Shown piece after piece: positions 1 to 10,186 of a stretch of DNA of 64,000 nucleotides. A model generated the notes under the pieces. The model did not search any database. It was not told where the DNA came from and worked only from the letters and a program-made list of their open reading frames with translations. Positions within the stretch are counted from its first letter, which is position 1, and every line of letters starts with the position of its first letter. A program made the translations under genes and the position numbers. Origin of the DNA: Balamuthia mandrillaris. Its lineage: Eukaryota > Discosea > Longamoebia > Balamuthiidae. Location: assembly GCA_031835245.1 (NCBI GenBank), contig JAVKOQ010000039.1:124001-188000 (forward strand), read 5' to 3'.

Positions 1-1816
1 CTTCTTCTTCCTCCTTTTCCAACCAAAACTCTGGTGGTACGTTTCTAGCAAAGTAGCTCTTCAACACTTCTAACAAAGGCCCAAAGCAAGGAAAACGAAT
101 GGCCAGCTCGCACAAGTCTTCTTTTCGAGGTTTCCACGTTTTCGTCAGGTTTCTTCCTTCGTCAATACTAAACTCGATGTTGCTGAAGGATTGATCGCCA
201 CTATAACGAAGGAGAGCCATGCGAGACCAAACGAGTCGCAAGCACACTCGCTCAAACTTTTGCAAGAGAATCGGCTCCGGCAGCTCACAATACTCCAATT
301 CTTCCAGGTAATCGTGGAACGTTTCTTGATCGATGTAATGCGGAGGCGAGGAAGACGCAGAGTGAAGAAGTTGTTGAAAACAGCGAAGGAGATGACGAAG
401 AACAAAGAACTGCGGATCGTTTTCAACAGAATGAGTCATTTTGTTTTGGAACAATCGCACCAGCGTTCGAATGATCCCATCGACGTTCAAGGGCCTGTCT
501 TCTTCTTTTTCTTCTTCGTTTTCTTCTTGTTCCATCTTCTCATTCGGTTCTTCTACTTTTTCTTCTTCAGTATCAACAATGTGATTTGCTCTATAGACGC
601 CAACAATATCCAACGTCTCATCCCAACCTTCCTTCTTTGCCGCCGCTCTCAACAATTGTAAAAATTGTTCTTCCACTGCTCTTACTGCCGCTTCTTCTGC
701 TGCTTCTTCCATTTTGTTTCCTTCTTCTTTCCGCAAAGAAGAAGACAGAGGAGGAAGAGGAAGAGGAAGATCTGTTTGTTGAGCAATCATCTCAATGTCC
801 AACGCTTCACCAGGAGCAACCGGAAGACGAGAGAGATAGACGAGAATCTGATGACGACCGTCCTCCTTCCTCTCTGAGTTATGACGAAGTACGCTGCTCA
901 ACCACCGCAACCGTCGCAACAACAACTGCCAACTTTCTGTACGCAACTTAATCTTCGTTTTGTTCTTCGTTTCTGTCTCTTCATTCATGCTGATAGTGTT
1001 CTTCTCGTCAGCTTCTTCGCCCTTGGATTGAAACATGGTGGAGGCGTTGACAAAGTATAGGGTCTTGCGAGCGTCTTTCAGGAGGTTCAACGACCGTTTT
1101 AGAATGGCTTCCAAATGATGGTCCCTTTGCGGGTGCGTTTCGTCTTTTTCTTGTTTGTGTGGTTGTTGCTCGTCCTCTGTCTTCATTGCCATCAACGAAT
1201 CTGTTTTGTTAACAAACACACAACCAAAAAAGAAAAACGCAGTGTTAGCAGAATCGAAGCGGAGAAGAGCAGAACAAGGGACTCTAAACGCACCAAGGTG
1301 ATCGCCTCCAATTTCGATGAACTGCAACACGACAAACCGCGTATCCGGTGCGAAGCAAAACTCTTTCGGTCTTTCCCCTTCGTCTCCTTTCACGATCTCC
1401 CACTCGCGCAGGAAGAACTCAAAGTCCTCTCTCGTCATCAGCACGGTCCCTCGGGCCAGGTCCGTGTCCAAAAAGGGCGGCTCGTCTCTGGCCACCTCCA
1501 GCCCCGCGCCCTGAAGAAAGCGGGAGTTGATGAACGTGCTGGTGAGCATCGGCAGGAAGGAGGTCAGCTGGAGAAAGTGTCGATCGTGGTGGTAGGTGAA
1601 GGCGTGCAGGAAGGTCGACTTGCCGGCGTTCTGATCGCCCAGCAGCAGGAAGGTGAAGATGTGCGTGCCGGAGGCGACGAGCGAGGCGAAGGGGCTGTCC
1701 AGCTCGATGACTTCCTCATGATGGAGGTCGGGCTGGTGGTAGACGCTGCGTTGGACGTAGCCGTAGTCCTTGCGCTCCACCGGAAGGTGATCTACTTTGC
1801 TCCCTGCTGGCCACAT
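1..1816 (-). CDS. P-loop GTPase-like protein, 3' end beyond window
   Basis: One uninterrupted reading frame runs from an ATG at 1816 to the left edge, about 605 residues, with no intron needed. Near residue 60 there is a Walker A/G1 motif, GDQNAGKST, after a hydrophobic strand (THIFTFLLL). Near residues 203-206 the motif NKTD matches the guanine-specificity G4 motif (NKxD), and FVVLQFIEIGG near 163 sits where a G3 strand would be. These are direct observations; GTP binding is inference. The rest is acidic, helical and charged (KVEEPNEKMEQEENEEE) and matches no family I know. The G1-G4 spacing of about 140 residues suits a small G domain. It could instead be a diverged P-loop kinase or ATPase. 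The start is chosen as the first ATG after a T-rich leader. The upstream gap, 1817-2361, is shared with the divergent RhoGEF gene. Confidence 0.6.
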   Translation of the reverse strand, partial: MWPAGSKVDHLPVERKDYGYVQRSVYHQPDLHHEEVIELDSPFASLVASGTHIFTFLLLGDQNAGKSTFLHAFTYHHDRHFLQLTSFLPMLTSTFINSRFLQGAGLEVARDEPPFLDTDLARGTVLMTREDFEFFLREWEIVKGDEGERPKEFCFAPDTRFVVLQFIEIGGDHLGAFRVPCSALLRFDSANTAFFFFGCVFVNKTDSLMAMKTEDEQQPHKQEKDETHPQRDHHLEAILKRSLNLLKDARKTLYFVNASTMFQSKGEEADEKNTISMNEETETKNKTKIKLRTESWQLLLRRLRWLSSVLRHNSERKEDGRHQILVYLSRLPVAPGEALDIEMIAQQTDLPLPLPPLSSSLRKEEGNKMEEAAEEAAVRAVEEQFLQLLRAAAKKEGWDETLDIVGVYRANHIVDTEEEKVEEPNEKMEQEENEEEKEEDRPLNVDGIIRTLVRLFQNKMTHSVENDPQFFVLRHLLRCFQQLLHSASSSPPHYIDQETFHDYLEELEYCELPEPILLQKFERVCLRLVWSRMALLRYSGDQSFSNIEFSIDEGRNLTKTWKPRKEDLCELAIRFPCFGPLLEVLKSYFARNVPPEFWLEKEEEE

Positions 1817-2361
1817 CCTCTCTCCTTATTTTTATTTTATTTTTTGTGTTTTTTTCTTCTTTTTTCACTGTTTTCCTCCGAATTTCACCCAGTTTGACGA
1901 AGATATTATGAACCCTCAAGCATAGATGTCGACATAAAACAGAAAACGCTTCGATTGATTCCGATTGGTGGAAAAGAAATGAAAATTATCCGATTTACCC
2001 GCCCAGTTTCAGTTTTTTTTCGGTTATGGGAGGCGTCTCTTCGTTGGACAAAAAAAAAGGGGTTTCGTTTTTTTCTTACGACGTGCGGTTACCGCACAGC
2101 GGCTGATTCTTGGTTTCCTCTCCTCTCCTCTCTCTTGGAACTTTGGTTTTTTTGCCTTGCGATATAACCTCGGGGTGAGTGCTTCTGATCTCTTTTTTTT
2201 TTTTTTTGGGTTAAATAAAGTTTCTTTAAAGCTTTGCTGATGTACTATCTTGCACTAAAGGGCATTCAAGTAAAGCCAGGAAGATAGAACGTGTTTTGTG
2301 GAGGAAAGAAGGGAGAAAGAAGCCAATCATAACCTTTTTTTTCTTTGCGACCTCTGAGAGA
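1817..2361. promoter_or_regulatory. Divergent promoter region between GTPase-like and RhoGEF genes
   Basis: This gap of about 545 bp separates two divergent start codons and shows no convincing coding sequence. It holds a palindrome ATGTCGACAT at about 1925-1934, CCAAT-like sequences (GATTGG, about 1960) and long T runs (2191-2206). Related TGTCGACA palindromes recur in other promoter gaps of this window. Confidence 0.4.
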
Positions 2362-4550
2362 ATGAAGGACGAGGAAGACGCAACTACCACTGTGGGGAAG
2401 GAGGTGTACGAGGAAAAGAGCACACCGCGAAGACGAAAGGAAAAGATGAAGACCGTTTCCAACGGAACGGCAGGCAAGGGATTATTCCTCTACGCTGACA
2501 TAATCAAAGAGGATAGGTCAAAAAGGAAGCCAAGCATGAAGAAGACCTTGATGGAAGCTTTCAGCCCTCGTTCGCGGGCGCGCGCTCAAAAAGAAGAGGA
2601 GCTAGAGGGAGCAGGCGATGAAGAAACCACAGAAGAGGGCACAGAAGACGTTCCCAGCGAAAGCGGAGAGGAGTCAGGCGGAGAAAGATCGACAAAGGCA
2701 ACTGACGCACGAGCCAAGCTGAGTCGCCTTCGAAAGCTACCACCGGGTGCTATTGGGCTCAAGCAAAAGTCAATGACAAACGTCACCACCGGCTCGCTTA
2801 GTGTACATAAACCAATGAAGCGGCCGAGCATCATGAATGACCCCCGCCTGCAAAGAAAACATAGCCTCCGTGACCCCGTCCAATATCCTGGGCGATCCCT
2901 CAAGTGGGAAGCTACTGGTAAGAATACGAGGCTCAACTCTTATCCGCTCTTGTTTAGATTTATTGATACCTCCTGTTTCTCTCTTCTATAGGGGAGCAAG
3001 AGGGTTATGCAGATGGGACCACGGAAACAGAAACAGAGACAGAAAGCTCAGAAGGAGAACATTCTGGCAAATATGCGGTGTTTGATGGAGGAGAAGAAGG
3101 AGAACCTGACGAACAACAAACGCACATGGAAAAGAACGATAAGGAAGGCGAAGAGGAGGATGGAGAAGGCGATAGCGCAGGTGGACAACTTACGGAAGAA
3201 CAGAAAAAACAAAACGCAAGAAAGGCGTTACTCAGGATGAGAAGGCTTTCAACGGGCTTTCAAGCCCAAAAACTAACCAGCCAATACGCTGGCATCATCA
3301 AAGAAGTAAAACGGAAGATCAAACAAAGACTACAAGTTGGCCAAGAGATAATACAGGTGAGTTCTTGCCCTTCGTCTGTCCTAAGTTGATCTAACTAAAG
3401 CCTCTCTGCAGGTGGAAAGAAACTACGTCAAGTACATGAAAAGACTGTCCGACATCCATGACGAACTGGAGAGGAATCAGGCTATACCCACCGGAGAGAT
3501 GAAGAACAAACTATTGGAAATATTTGCCCAGTTCAAGATCTTTCATCAACACCACTCCACCTTCTCAGCACTGCTCAGCGAAAGACTGGAGAATCCTTAC
3601 TGGGACAGTGCCACATCTCTTTTAGGCGACATCTTTCTTAACAATGTACACGGCCCTTCCTTGTTTTGTGTTCTGTCTCGTTGTCCTTATGGTTCTCCGA
3701 GTAACTCCTCATATGCTTCTCTTGAAAACTGTTCAATCAACAACAGACGGCCTTTCTCCTGTGCTACTCAGAGTATTACGTGAGTTATCCCCAATGTGTG
3801 GACTATGTCAAAAAAGCCAGGGCCAGCAACGCCCAAGTGGCCCAATTCTTTAGTGTCACAGAGGCGCAGGAAGATCTGGGCTTCCTGGACCTGCAATCTT
3901 TGCTCATCATGCCAGTGCAGCATGTTCCTCGGTACGGCCTGTTGCTTGGGCAGCTCCTTCGGGCCACCAGCGAGGAGCATCCCGACTTTGACAACACCAA
4001 ACGAGCCTATGCTCACCTGAGAGCAACCACTAAGCAACTCAATGACCACAGCATGATGACCGCGAACAATGCAGCTTCCTCTTCCTCTTCTTCATCCTCT
4101 CCTCGAGGAGGAACGAAGACCCCGCTGGCATGCATGGAGGCAGAGGATATTCAAAGCGAATCTTCTATGGATCGAACGGACATTGGAGAGAGTTTGATGA
4201 CCGAAGAGGAGACCCGAGACCTGGAGGTTCGTTTCGAGCAGCTGATGCAGGAATTGGAGTTTCCGGAGAGGCAGCGAGAGAAGATGAGCAGCCTGCCTAT
4301 TGCCCACAAGAAGCTGTTAGTATTAGGATGGGAGAAAGACAAGCGGAACAAGTCCAAAGGAAAGAAACAACGAGAACAACGCGAGCAACAACAGCAAGCG
4401 GCCACCAGCGATGACGAGAGCACTGGCGAACATGACGGCAAAAAGATTTTGGGGTTATTGAAGATGGGAGAGAGGAAAGGTACCCTCAAGTCAAAACGGC
4501 AAACGAGCAAGAGAAACGTGGGCCAAACCGTAGAAAAGAAAGAGAAGTGA
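2362..4550 (+). CDS. Rho guanine nucleotide exchange factor (DH domain)
   Basis: Four exons join in phase: 2362-2917, 2992-3356, 3412-3645 and 3747-4550, giving about 650 residues. Introns are GT-AG and 55-101 bp. The N-terminal 300 residues are basic/acidic and low complexity. The DH (Dbl homology) domain starts near VGQEIIQVERNYVKYMK (CR1) and contains LLIMPVQHVPRYGLLLGQLL (CR3), the most conserved helix of Rho GEFs. Such proteins load GTP on Rho/Rac GTPases to control actin. I see no clear PH domain after DH, which is unusual. The C-terminus has RFEQLMQELEFPERQREKMS followed by SLPIAHKKLLV, which resembles the start of the GTPase-binding domain of diaphanous formins. An in-frame ATG at 2296 could extend the N-terminus by 22 residues. 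An AATAAA-like signal lies just after the stop. Confidence 0.8.
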
Positions 4551-4602
4551 CCTTCCAAAATAAATGTTTCCCCATTCCACGAGAGAAGACAAAGAGCAAC
4601 AA

Positions 4603-4905
4603 TCATTTGTTCTTCCCGTTTCCTTTTCTTTCCTCCCAAAGTTCTAGATACACAAGGACGACAACGTCGTAGCTTACCTCTCTGACCACGCCTGTGGAAG
4701 AAGCGTTGCTTCTAGAACACCCATTCTCTCTTGCCCATTTCATTACCTCCACACGTCCTTGCTCAGCGGCCAAATCCCAGGGGCACCCATTCTCTCCTGC
4801 CCATTTCAACACCTCCTTCCTTGGTGTGTTGATCGTTTCGGGAACGTGCATCCGTTCTGCCGGAGCTTCGGCGAACGCAACCCAAAAATAACCTAATAGA
4901 ACCAC
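4603..4905 (-). pseudogene. Ankyrin-repeat (ENGCPWD-type) fragment
   Basis: This frame encodes about two repeat units of the type VLKWAGENGCPWD...VMKWARENGCS. Such units are typical of the large ankyrin-repeat families of amoebae, algae and giant viruses. The open frame starts at GTG rather than ATG and has no promoter space of its own. It lies in the 490 bp gap between the RhoGEF stop and the LZTR1-like start. A complete ankyrin domain would need several more units. I read it as a decayed piece of a longer gene, or an exon of an unrecognised short gene. The repeat identity is seen directly; pseudogene status is inferred from the short length. Confidence 0.5.
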
Positions 4906-5038
4906 ATGAAGACCGCTGCAGCATTACATCACGATTTGTTCAGCTATAGCGCACACAAAAGCAACGAAAAAAAAAAACAAAACGAAAACCTTTCGGTACG
5001 AGGAGAGAGGCCTCCCTCGTTTTTTTTTTCAACCAACC

Positions 5039-8000
5039 ATGCAACAGCCGGAGAAGGATCGGGAAAAAGAAAGGGAAGACCTGTCACCGCGTAACGTTGG
5101 CTCTTCTTTGGGGGTCTCCCCGCAGAGCCTCGCCAAGAAAAAGCGTAAAGATAAGGAGAGCAGTGCTGCCGCGAAGAAGAGGGCGAGCACCACGACGGCG
5201 CCCGCTCTGACCTCCTCCACGCGCAGGTTGAAGAGCAAAAAGGAAAAGAAGGAAGCGGGTCATTTGTCAAGCTCGTCGTCCGTGTCGTCTCCTTCTCTGT
5301 CGTCGTCGCTTGCCTTCTCCCCGCCTTCTGCATCTTCCTCCGTCACACTCGCTTATTCGCCCGATGAAACGGTTGAAGTGCAGTTAGAGTCTCCTGAACC
5401 TGGTTTGTTTTCTCTTGTTGTTTAAATGGAGCTGCTTGTTGTTGTCTTATGTTGTTCTTGTTCTTGTTCTTGTTCTTGTTCTTGTTCTTGTTCTTCTTCT
5501 TCTTCTTGTTGTTCTTCTTGTTCTTGTTCTTGTTCTTGTTCTTGTTCTTGTTCTTGTTCTTGTTCTTGTTCTTGTTCTTCTTCTTGTTCTTGTTCTTGTT
5601 CTTGTTCTTCTTCTTGTTCTTCTTGTTCTTGTTCCTCGTCTGCTTCTGTTTTGTCTTCTTTTGTTTATCTTACATTTATGCTTTAATGCTTTTCTCCTAT
5701 GCTATTGCAACAACAGAGAATCATTGGTCCTTTGTTCGATGCACCGGCTCTGTACCACCAGGACGCAGCAAACACACTGCTGTTTGCTATAAAGGTCTTT
5801 ACTCCTTGTCCTTCTTCCCATTCTTCTTCTCCTTCTCTCTTCTTCTTTTTCTTCTTGTTCTTCTTCCTCTTGTTCTTCTTCGTTCTTCGTTCTTCGTTCT
5901 TCGTTCTTCGTTCTTCTTCTTTTTCACCGGTTATCTTTGTACTGATGGCTTGATGCTATAATACTTATGCTTAAAAGATGAACTATACATCTTTGGTGGC
6001 GATGATGGCAACTCCCGACTCAACGATCTTTGTTGTCTCAACTTGAGTAAGTCTTCTTTTTTTTTTCCCATTCCTTTGTTCTTCCTTTTCTTCTTAGAAG
6101 CAAACATTTGACCTCTCTCTCTCTCTCTCTCTCGTTCTATCCACTGGCAGCAACGCGGCAATGGAAGGCGATGAGCACGACAGGAACACCACCGGAGCCA
6201 CGCTATTATCACTCCGCCGTCGTACATGAGCACAGCATGCTCATTTTCGGTGGCTACACCACCGAAAACAACAACGACCTGTGTCAATATGATTTCGGTT
6301 CTCTCTCTCTCTCTCTCTCTCTCTCTTCGCGTTCTCTCTCTTATCCTATCCTCTTCGTTTCAATATAGAAACAAAACAATGGACAAAGGTGCAATGCACA
6401 GGAGAGATACCGAGTCGTCGTTCCGGACACAGCGCGGCTCTCTACAACAACAGCATGTGGGTGTTTGGCGGGTACGACGGCAGCCGTCGTTTGAACGACC
6501 TGTTTCGGCTGCGCTTGGACACGATGGAGTGGAGCTCCATCGAGACGTCCGGCAAGCCGCCAACCAGTCGATGCAACTTCTCGGCAGCGGTCATGGGCTC
6601 TTGTATGTACATTTTTGCTGGGCATAGCGGCGCTGCCACCGACTCTGACCTGTACGAGTTCAACTTTGGTCCGTCTCTCTTTCGTCTTTCCATCACCCTC
6701 CATCCTTCAGCTCCTTTGCTTCTCTATTTGGTCTTATATAGTTCTTTTGCGAGTGTGCAGAGACGTCGCATTGGACACACCTGGAGTGCACAGGGCAGAT
6801 CCCATCCAAACGGCTGGGCCACACGGCCGCCGTGTATCAAGGCTGCATGTACATCTTTGGAGGTATCTCCGCCAACCATCTCAGCAATGAAACCTTTCGG
6901 TTCGACCTTGGTACCAAACAAACCTCTCTTCTCCATGCCTCTATTTGTGCTCTTTCTTCTCATGTTTTTGACTGAATGTGTGGCGCAGCGCAACGAGAAT
7001 GGTCGGTGGTAACCACAAGCGGCACGAAGCCATCCAGGAGGTGTTATCACACCGCTGTAATGGTGAACGATCACAAGATGCTTTTATTTGGCGGCTCCAC
7101 CGCGTCCAGCAGCGGCTCTGAAGCCATCTCCAACAACAACCTTTATGAATTTCGTTTTGGTACTTACTTCTCTCTGTCTTCTCTCACTCTTCTCCCTCCT
7201 GTTCTGGACTCCTTCTCCTTCGTTCACTTCCAGTTCTCTTCATTCCTCTATTCACTCAACTAACAAACGGATGATGCATTATAGCGAAAGTATATCCGGT
7301 TTGTACTTTGAGCGAGGATATGGGAAGGCTATGGGAAAACAGAGAGCTATGCGATCTTCTCTTTGTTGTAGGGGAGGAAGGACGGCACTACCCGGCGCAC
7401 AGTCTCATCATTCAAGTGAGAGCCCCGCTTCTGGCTCAACGAATCGTGAACAAGAACGAAGACTCGACCAAAGATAAAATAGAGAAAGAGACCACAGCAA
7501 AGAGTTCTGTGGAGGAGGATAACGACAAGAAAGAAAAGAAACGAAAGACGAAACTTAGGAGCAAAAACAACAATAACCAGAAACGGAAGAGTGTCAATGG
7601 ACCCATCGTGATGGAAGTTCATTTGCCGGACATCGACGTTCGAGTATTTGAGGAGATGATGTATTTTATCTATACGGGAGAAGTTCACGAGCGGTTGCTG
7701 CCGTTTGCCTTCGAGGAGCTGTTTCACCTTCTCTCGGTGGCTCAAACGTATCGTCTCACAAGACTCAAATGTCTTTGTGAACGCGAAATCAGGTACTCTT
7801 TCTTCTTTTTTCTTCTGCCTTCATTCCTCATTCCTCACTCTTCTTTCTTCTTTTTATTATCGAACAAACAAACTCACAAACAACGCGAAAATAATAGAGC
7901 AAGAATAGACATCACTCGAGTTATTTCTGCGTTGAAACAATCCCACGCGGCCATTAAGGACCAAGAGAAAGAACGAGAGCAACAAGGAACAACCCGCAAA

Positions 8001-8693
8001 GCGCTCTCGTCTATGGAGTCCTCCGCCTTGTCCTCCTCGTTCAGCACCAAACAATACTGCATCCGCTTCATTCTCAACAACTACGAAGAGGTCATCGCCC
8101 AAAAGGAGTTTGAGACATTAGACCCGGTTCTCCTCGTGGAGATCATGAGGCTGCATCAACAATATCAACAACACAAGAACTTGGCAGGAAGTTCCATTAC
8201 CAGCAACTCTTCCAATGTTGCAGCCTTGAATGCGGTGGTTCCTCCTTCCACATTCACCTCCACTCCTTCTTCATCCTCTTCTTCTTCTTCTTCCTCTTCC
8301 TCCTCTTCGCTTCCTTCTTCTTCTTCGTCCTCCTCTCCTTCTTCCTCGAATTCTGCTTTGTTTCTTTCTTCCGAACCAGTTATTATTCCTCCGAACAATC
8401 TTCGACAGGAGTTGCGTCGGCTTCGAGCAGACGAATCTACCCATGACTTTACTTTCTTTGTGAGAGGTGAGAAGATTGGAGCACATCTCCTCATCCTCTT
8501 TGCTCGGTGCAAATTCTTCCAGGGAGCGCTTCGCTCCATGATGAAGGAGTCCCAAAGCCTGGAAATAGATGTGAGGATTGGGTCCGTGTCACCTACAGCA
8601 CGGGCTTTTCGTTCTTTCCTCGATTTTCTATACACAGGTATTTACTACTGCCCTCTCTCTCTCATCTCTCTTTGCTTCTCTTTTCTCACAGTA

Positions 8694-8736
<43 letters not shown>

Positions 8737-9158
8737 CACTCTGTTGTCTCTATGGGCTACTTATATCCTTCTCAAACCAAACACAAGGCAAATGCAAACA
8801 CATTCCACCGGAAGAATCAATCTACCTGCTCACCGCGCCAGGCTATTATGGCCTGACGAACGACCGCTTGACGCTCGTCTGCAGTCGCAACCTTATAGCC
8901 AACCTCAACAAGGACAACCTTATAGACGTGCTCATCGCCTCAGAGGACGTGCAGGCCAAGCCCCTCACGGACTATCTCCTCAAGCAAATCGTGGAGGACT
9001 ATGTCAACCTGATGGAGAGCAAGTGGGAGGACGTCTCCTCTCGCCTGTCCAAGCGGTTGTTGCTGATGATCATGGATGCCTTGGCTCAGGACATGAAAGC
9101 CAAACAGCAGCAGCAGCAGCAACAGCTACAAAGGCGATCCACTCACATTCATGGTTGA
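5039..9158 (+). CDS. LZTR1: LZTR1-like Kelch-BTB-BTB protein (CUL3 adaptor)
   Basis: About ten exons can be joined; the first are 5039-5402 and 5717-5794, later ones begin near 5976, 6151, 6369, 6760, 6986, 7285, 7899 and 8788. After a Ser/Lys-rich N-terminus come about six Kelch repeats (ELYIFGGDDGNSRLNDL, SMWVFGGYDGSRRLNDL, CMYIFGG). Two BTB domains follow: the first begins LSEDMGRLWENRELCDLLFVV, the second HDFTFFVRGEKIGAHLLILF, and BACK-like helices end the protein. This order, and the motif before the first BTB, match LZTR1, which brings RAS-family GTPases to CUL3 ubiquitin ligase. The substrate here is inferred. A poly-Ser tract lies between the BTB domains and a short poly-Gln at the C-terminus. 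Introns are rich in TTCTTG and CT repeats. A Rap1 gene lies further along the window. Confidence 0.82.
5449..5635 (+). repeat. (TTCTTG)n microsatellite in LZTR1-like intron 1
   Basis: An almost perfect run of TTCTTG and TTCTTC units of about 185 bp fills intron 1 (5403-5716). It is pyrimidine-rich on the sense strand, as are most intronic repeats in this window. Confidence 0.95.
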
Positions 9159-9204
9159 AAATAAAAACAACAGACGTTATGTTTATTTTGTGGTTTTATC
9201 AATA

Positions 9205-9858
9205 TCAGTCAAAATGTGGACACACTCCTCTTCCTTTTCTTTGTGTGAGTGGCGGGTGAGCTCTGACTCCACCTTCTCCTCCTCCTTGTTGCCCCTCTTT
9301 CCCTTCAGCTTCCTCCTCCCTCTCTTTGAATGCAGGCCCTTCCCCTTTGAGCCCCAGAAAACGATGGATGAGCAAAGCCAGCTCCTTCTGCCTCTTTCCC
9401 TTGTCGTACTCCTCCATGAAGTACTCCTGCGTGAGAGGCACGCAGATGGCACCATCCTCAAAGACAAAGTTGACCCTGTAGACCCCTCTCTTCAGCGGAG
9501 ATTCCTCCACCTGCACGCTCATTTGGTCCAGTACCTCTGGAGCAATGCTGCAGGTGTAAAGCCTGACCCCCGTCAACAGGTGGTGCCGTTTGAGCCTCAG
9601 CTCCTGCTTCAGCTTGTCTAGGGTGCACGTCTCCAGCTCGTTGGGGCTGACCAGACCCATCAAGAAGAAAACCAGGCAGAAGAGCAGCTTGAGGAGCTGG
9701 TGGAAGAGAGGGAGCTCCCAGAAGCCCTCGCTGCGAAGGCCTATCACGGGGAGGAAGTTCCACAGGCTGATGCACAGGAAGGCCACGCCCAGAAGGCAGC
9801 TCCGCCAGGGCACTTCCCTCAAAACAAGTCTTGTTTCTGTGTGCTCCACCACTTTCAT
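9205..9858 (-). CDS. Small two-pass membrane protein of unknown function
   Basis: A single-exon frame of 217 residues. Two hydrophobic helices are visible, near residues 18-42 (CLLGVAFLCISLWNFLPVIG) and 54-72 (LLKLLFCLVFFLMGLV). They are followed by a soluble domain with the pattern CTLDKLKQELRLKRHHLL, like the PH-like beta domains found after two membrane helices in some algal and bacterial proteins of unknown function. The last 40 residues are Gly/Glu-rich. I do not recognise the family, so no function is proposed. It converges with the LZTR1-like gene (46 bp between the stops) and diverges from heme oxygenase across a gap that holds a direct repeat and a CRE-like site. Confidence 0.65.
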   Translation of the reverse strand: MKVVEHTETRLVLREVPWRSCLLGVAFLCISLWNFLPVIGLRSEGFWELPLFHQLLKLLFCLVFFLMGLVSPNELETCTLDKLKQELRLKRHHLLTGVRLYTCSIAPEVLDQMSVQVEESPLKRGVYRVNFVFEDGAICVPLTQEYFMEEYDKGKRQKELALLIHRFLGLKGEGPAFKEREEEAEGKEGQQGGGEGGVRAHPPLTQRKGRGVCPHFD

Positions 9859-9900
9859 TTTTCTTTTTCTTTTTTGTTTAATTTTTTCCAGCGTTACACG

Positions 9901-10046
9901 TTGGAATGTGAATTATGTGGAACGCGTTAACTATGCAAGTAATGAAATGCATGTGAAGCATGTGAATATTTGGAATTTTTCAGTCAGCAGTTGGAATGTG
10001 AGTTATGTGGAACGCGTAGCATGTGAAGCATGTGAATATTTGGAAT
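9901..10046. repeat. Direct repeat in a divergent promoter gap
   Basis: Two copies lie at 9901-9978 and 9991-10046. They share TTGGAATGTGARTTATGTGG, then AACGCG, and a 29 bp block beginning GCATGTGAAGCATGTGAA. Copy 2 lacks about 22 bp present in copy 1. The repeat lies between the divergent starts of the membrane protein (9858) and heme oxygenase (10187). Confidence 0.9.
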
Positions 10047-10186
10047 TGCTTGCATGACTCAGTGACGTGGCCTGGAGCTGACGTCATTCCTCGGACATTT
10101 AACGAAAATGAAAAGAAAGAAATCAAATAAATAAAAAGAGAAACGAAAAGAGAAGAGAAGAGAAGAGAAGGAAGAAGAGAAACGCC
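10047..10186. promoter_or_regulatory. Heme oxygenase upstream region with AP-1- and CRE-like sites
   Basis: TGACTCA lies at about 10055 and an exact palindromic TGACGTCA at 10079-10086, about 100 bp before the heme oxygenase ATG. Both are classic bZIP-type targets. Binding here is inferred only from the motif. Confidence 0.45.
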
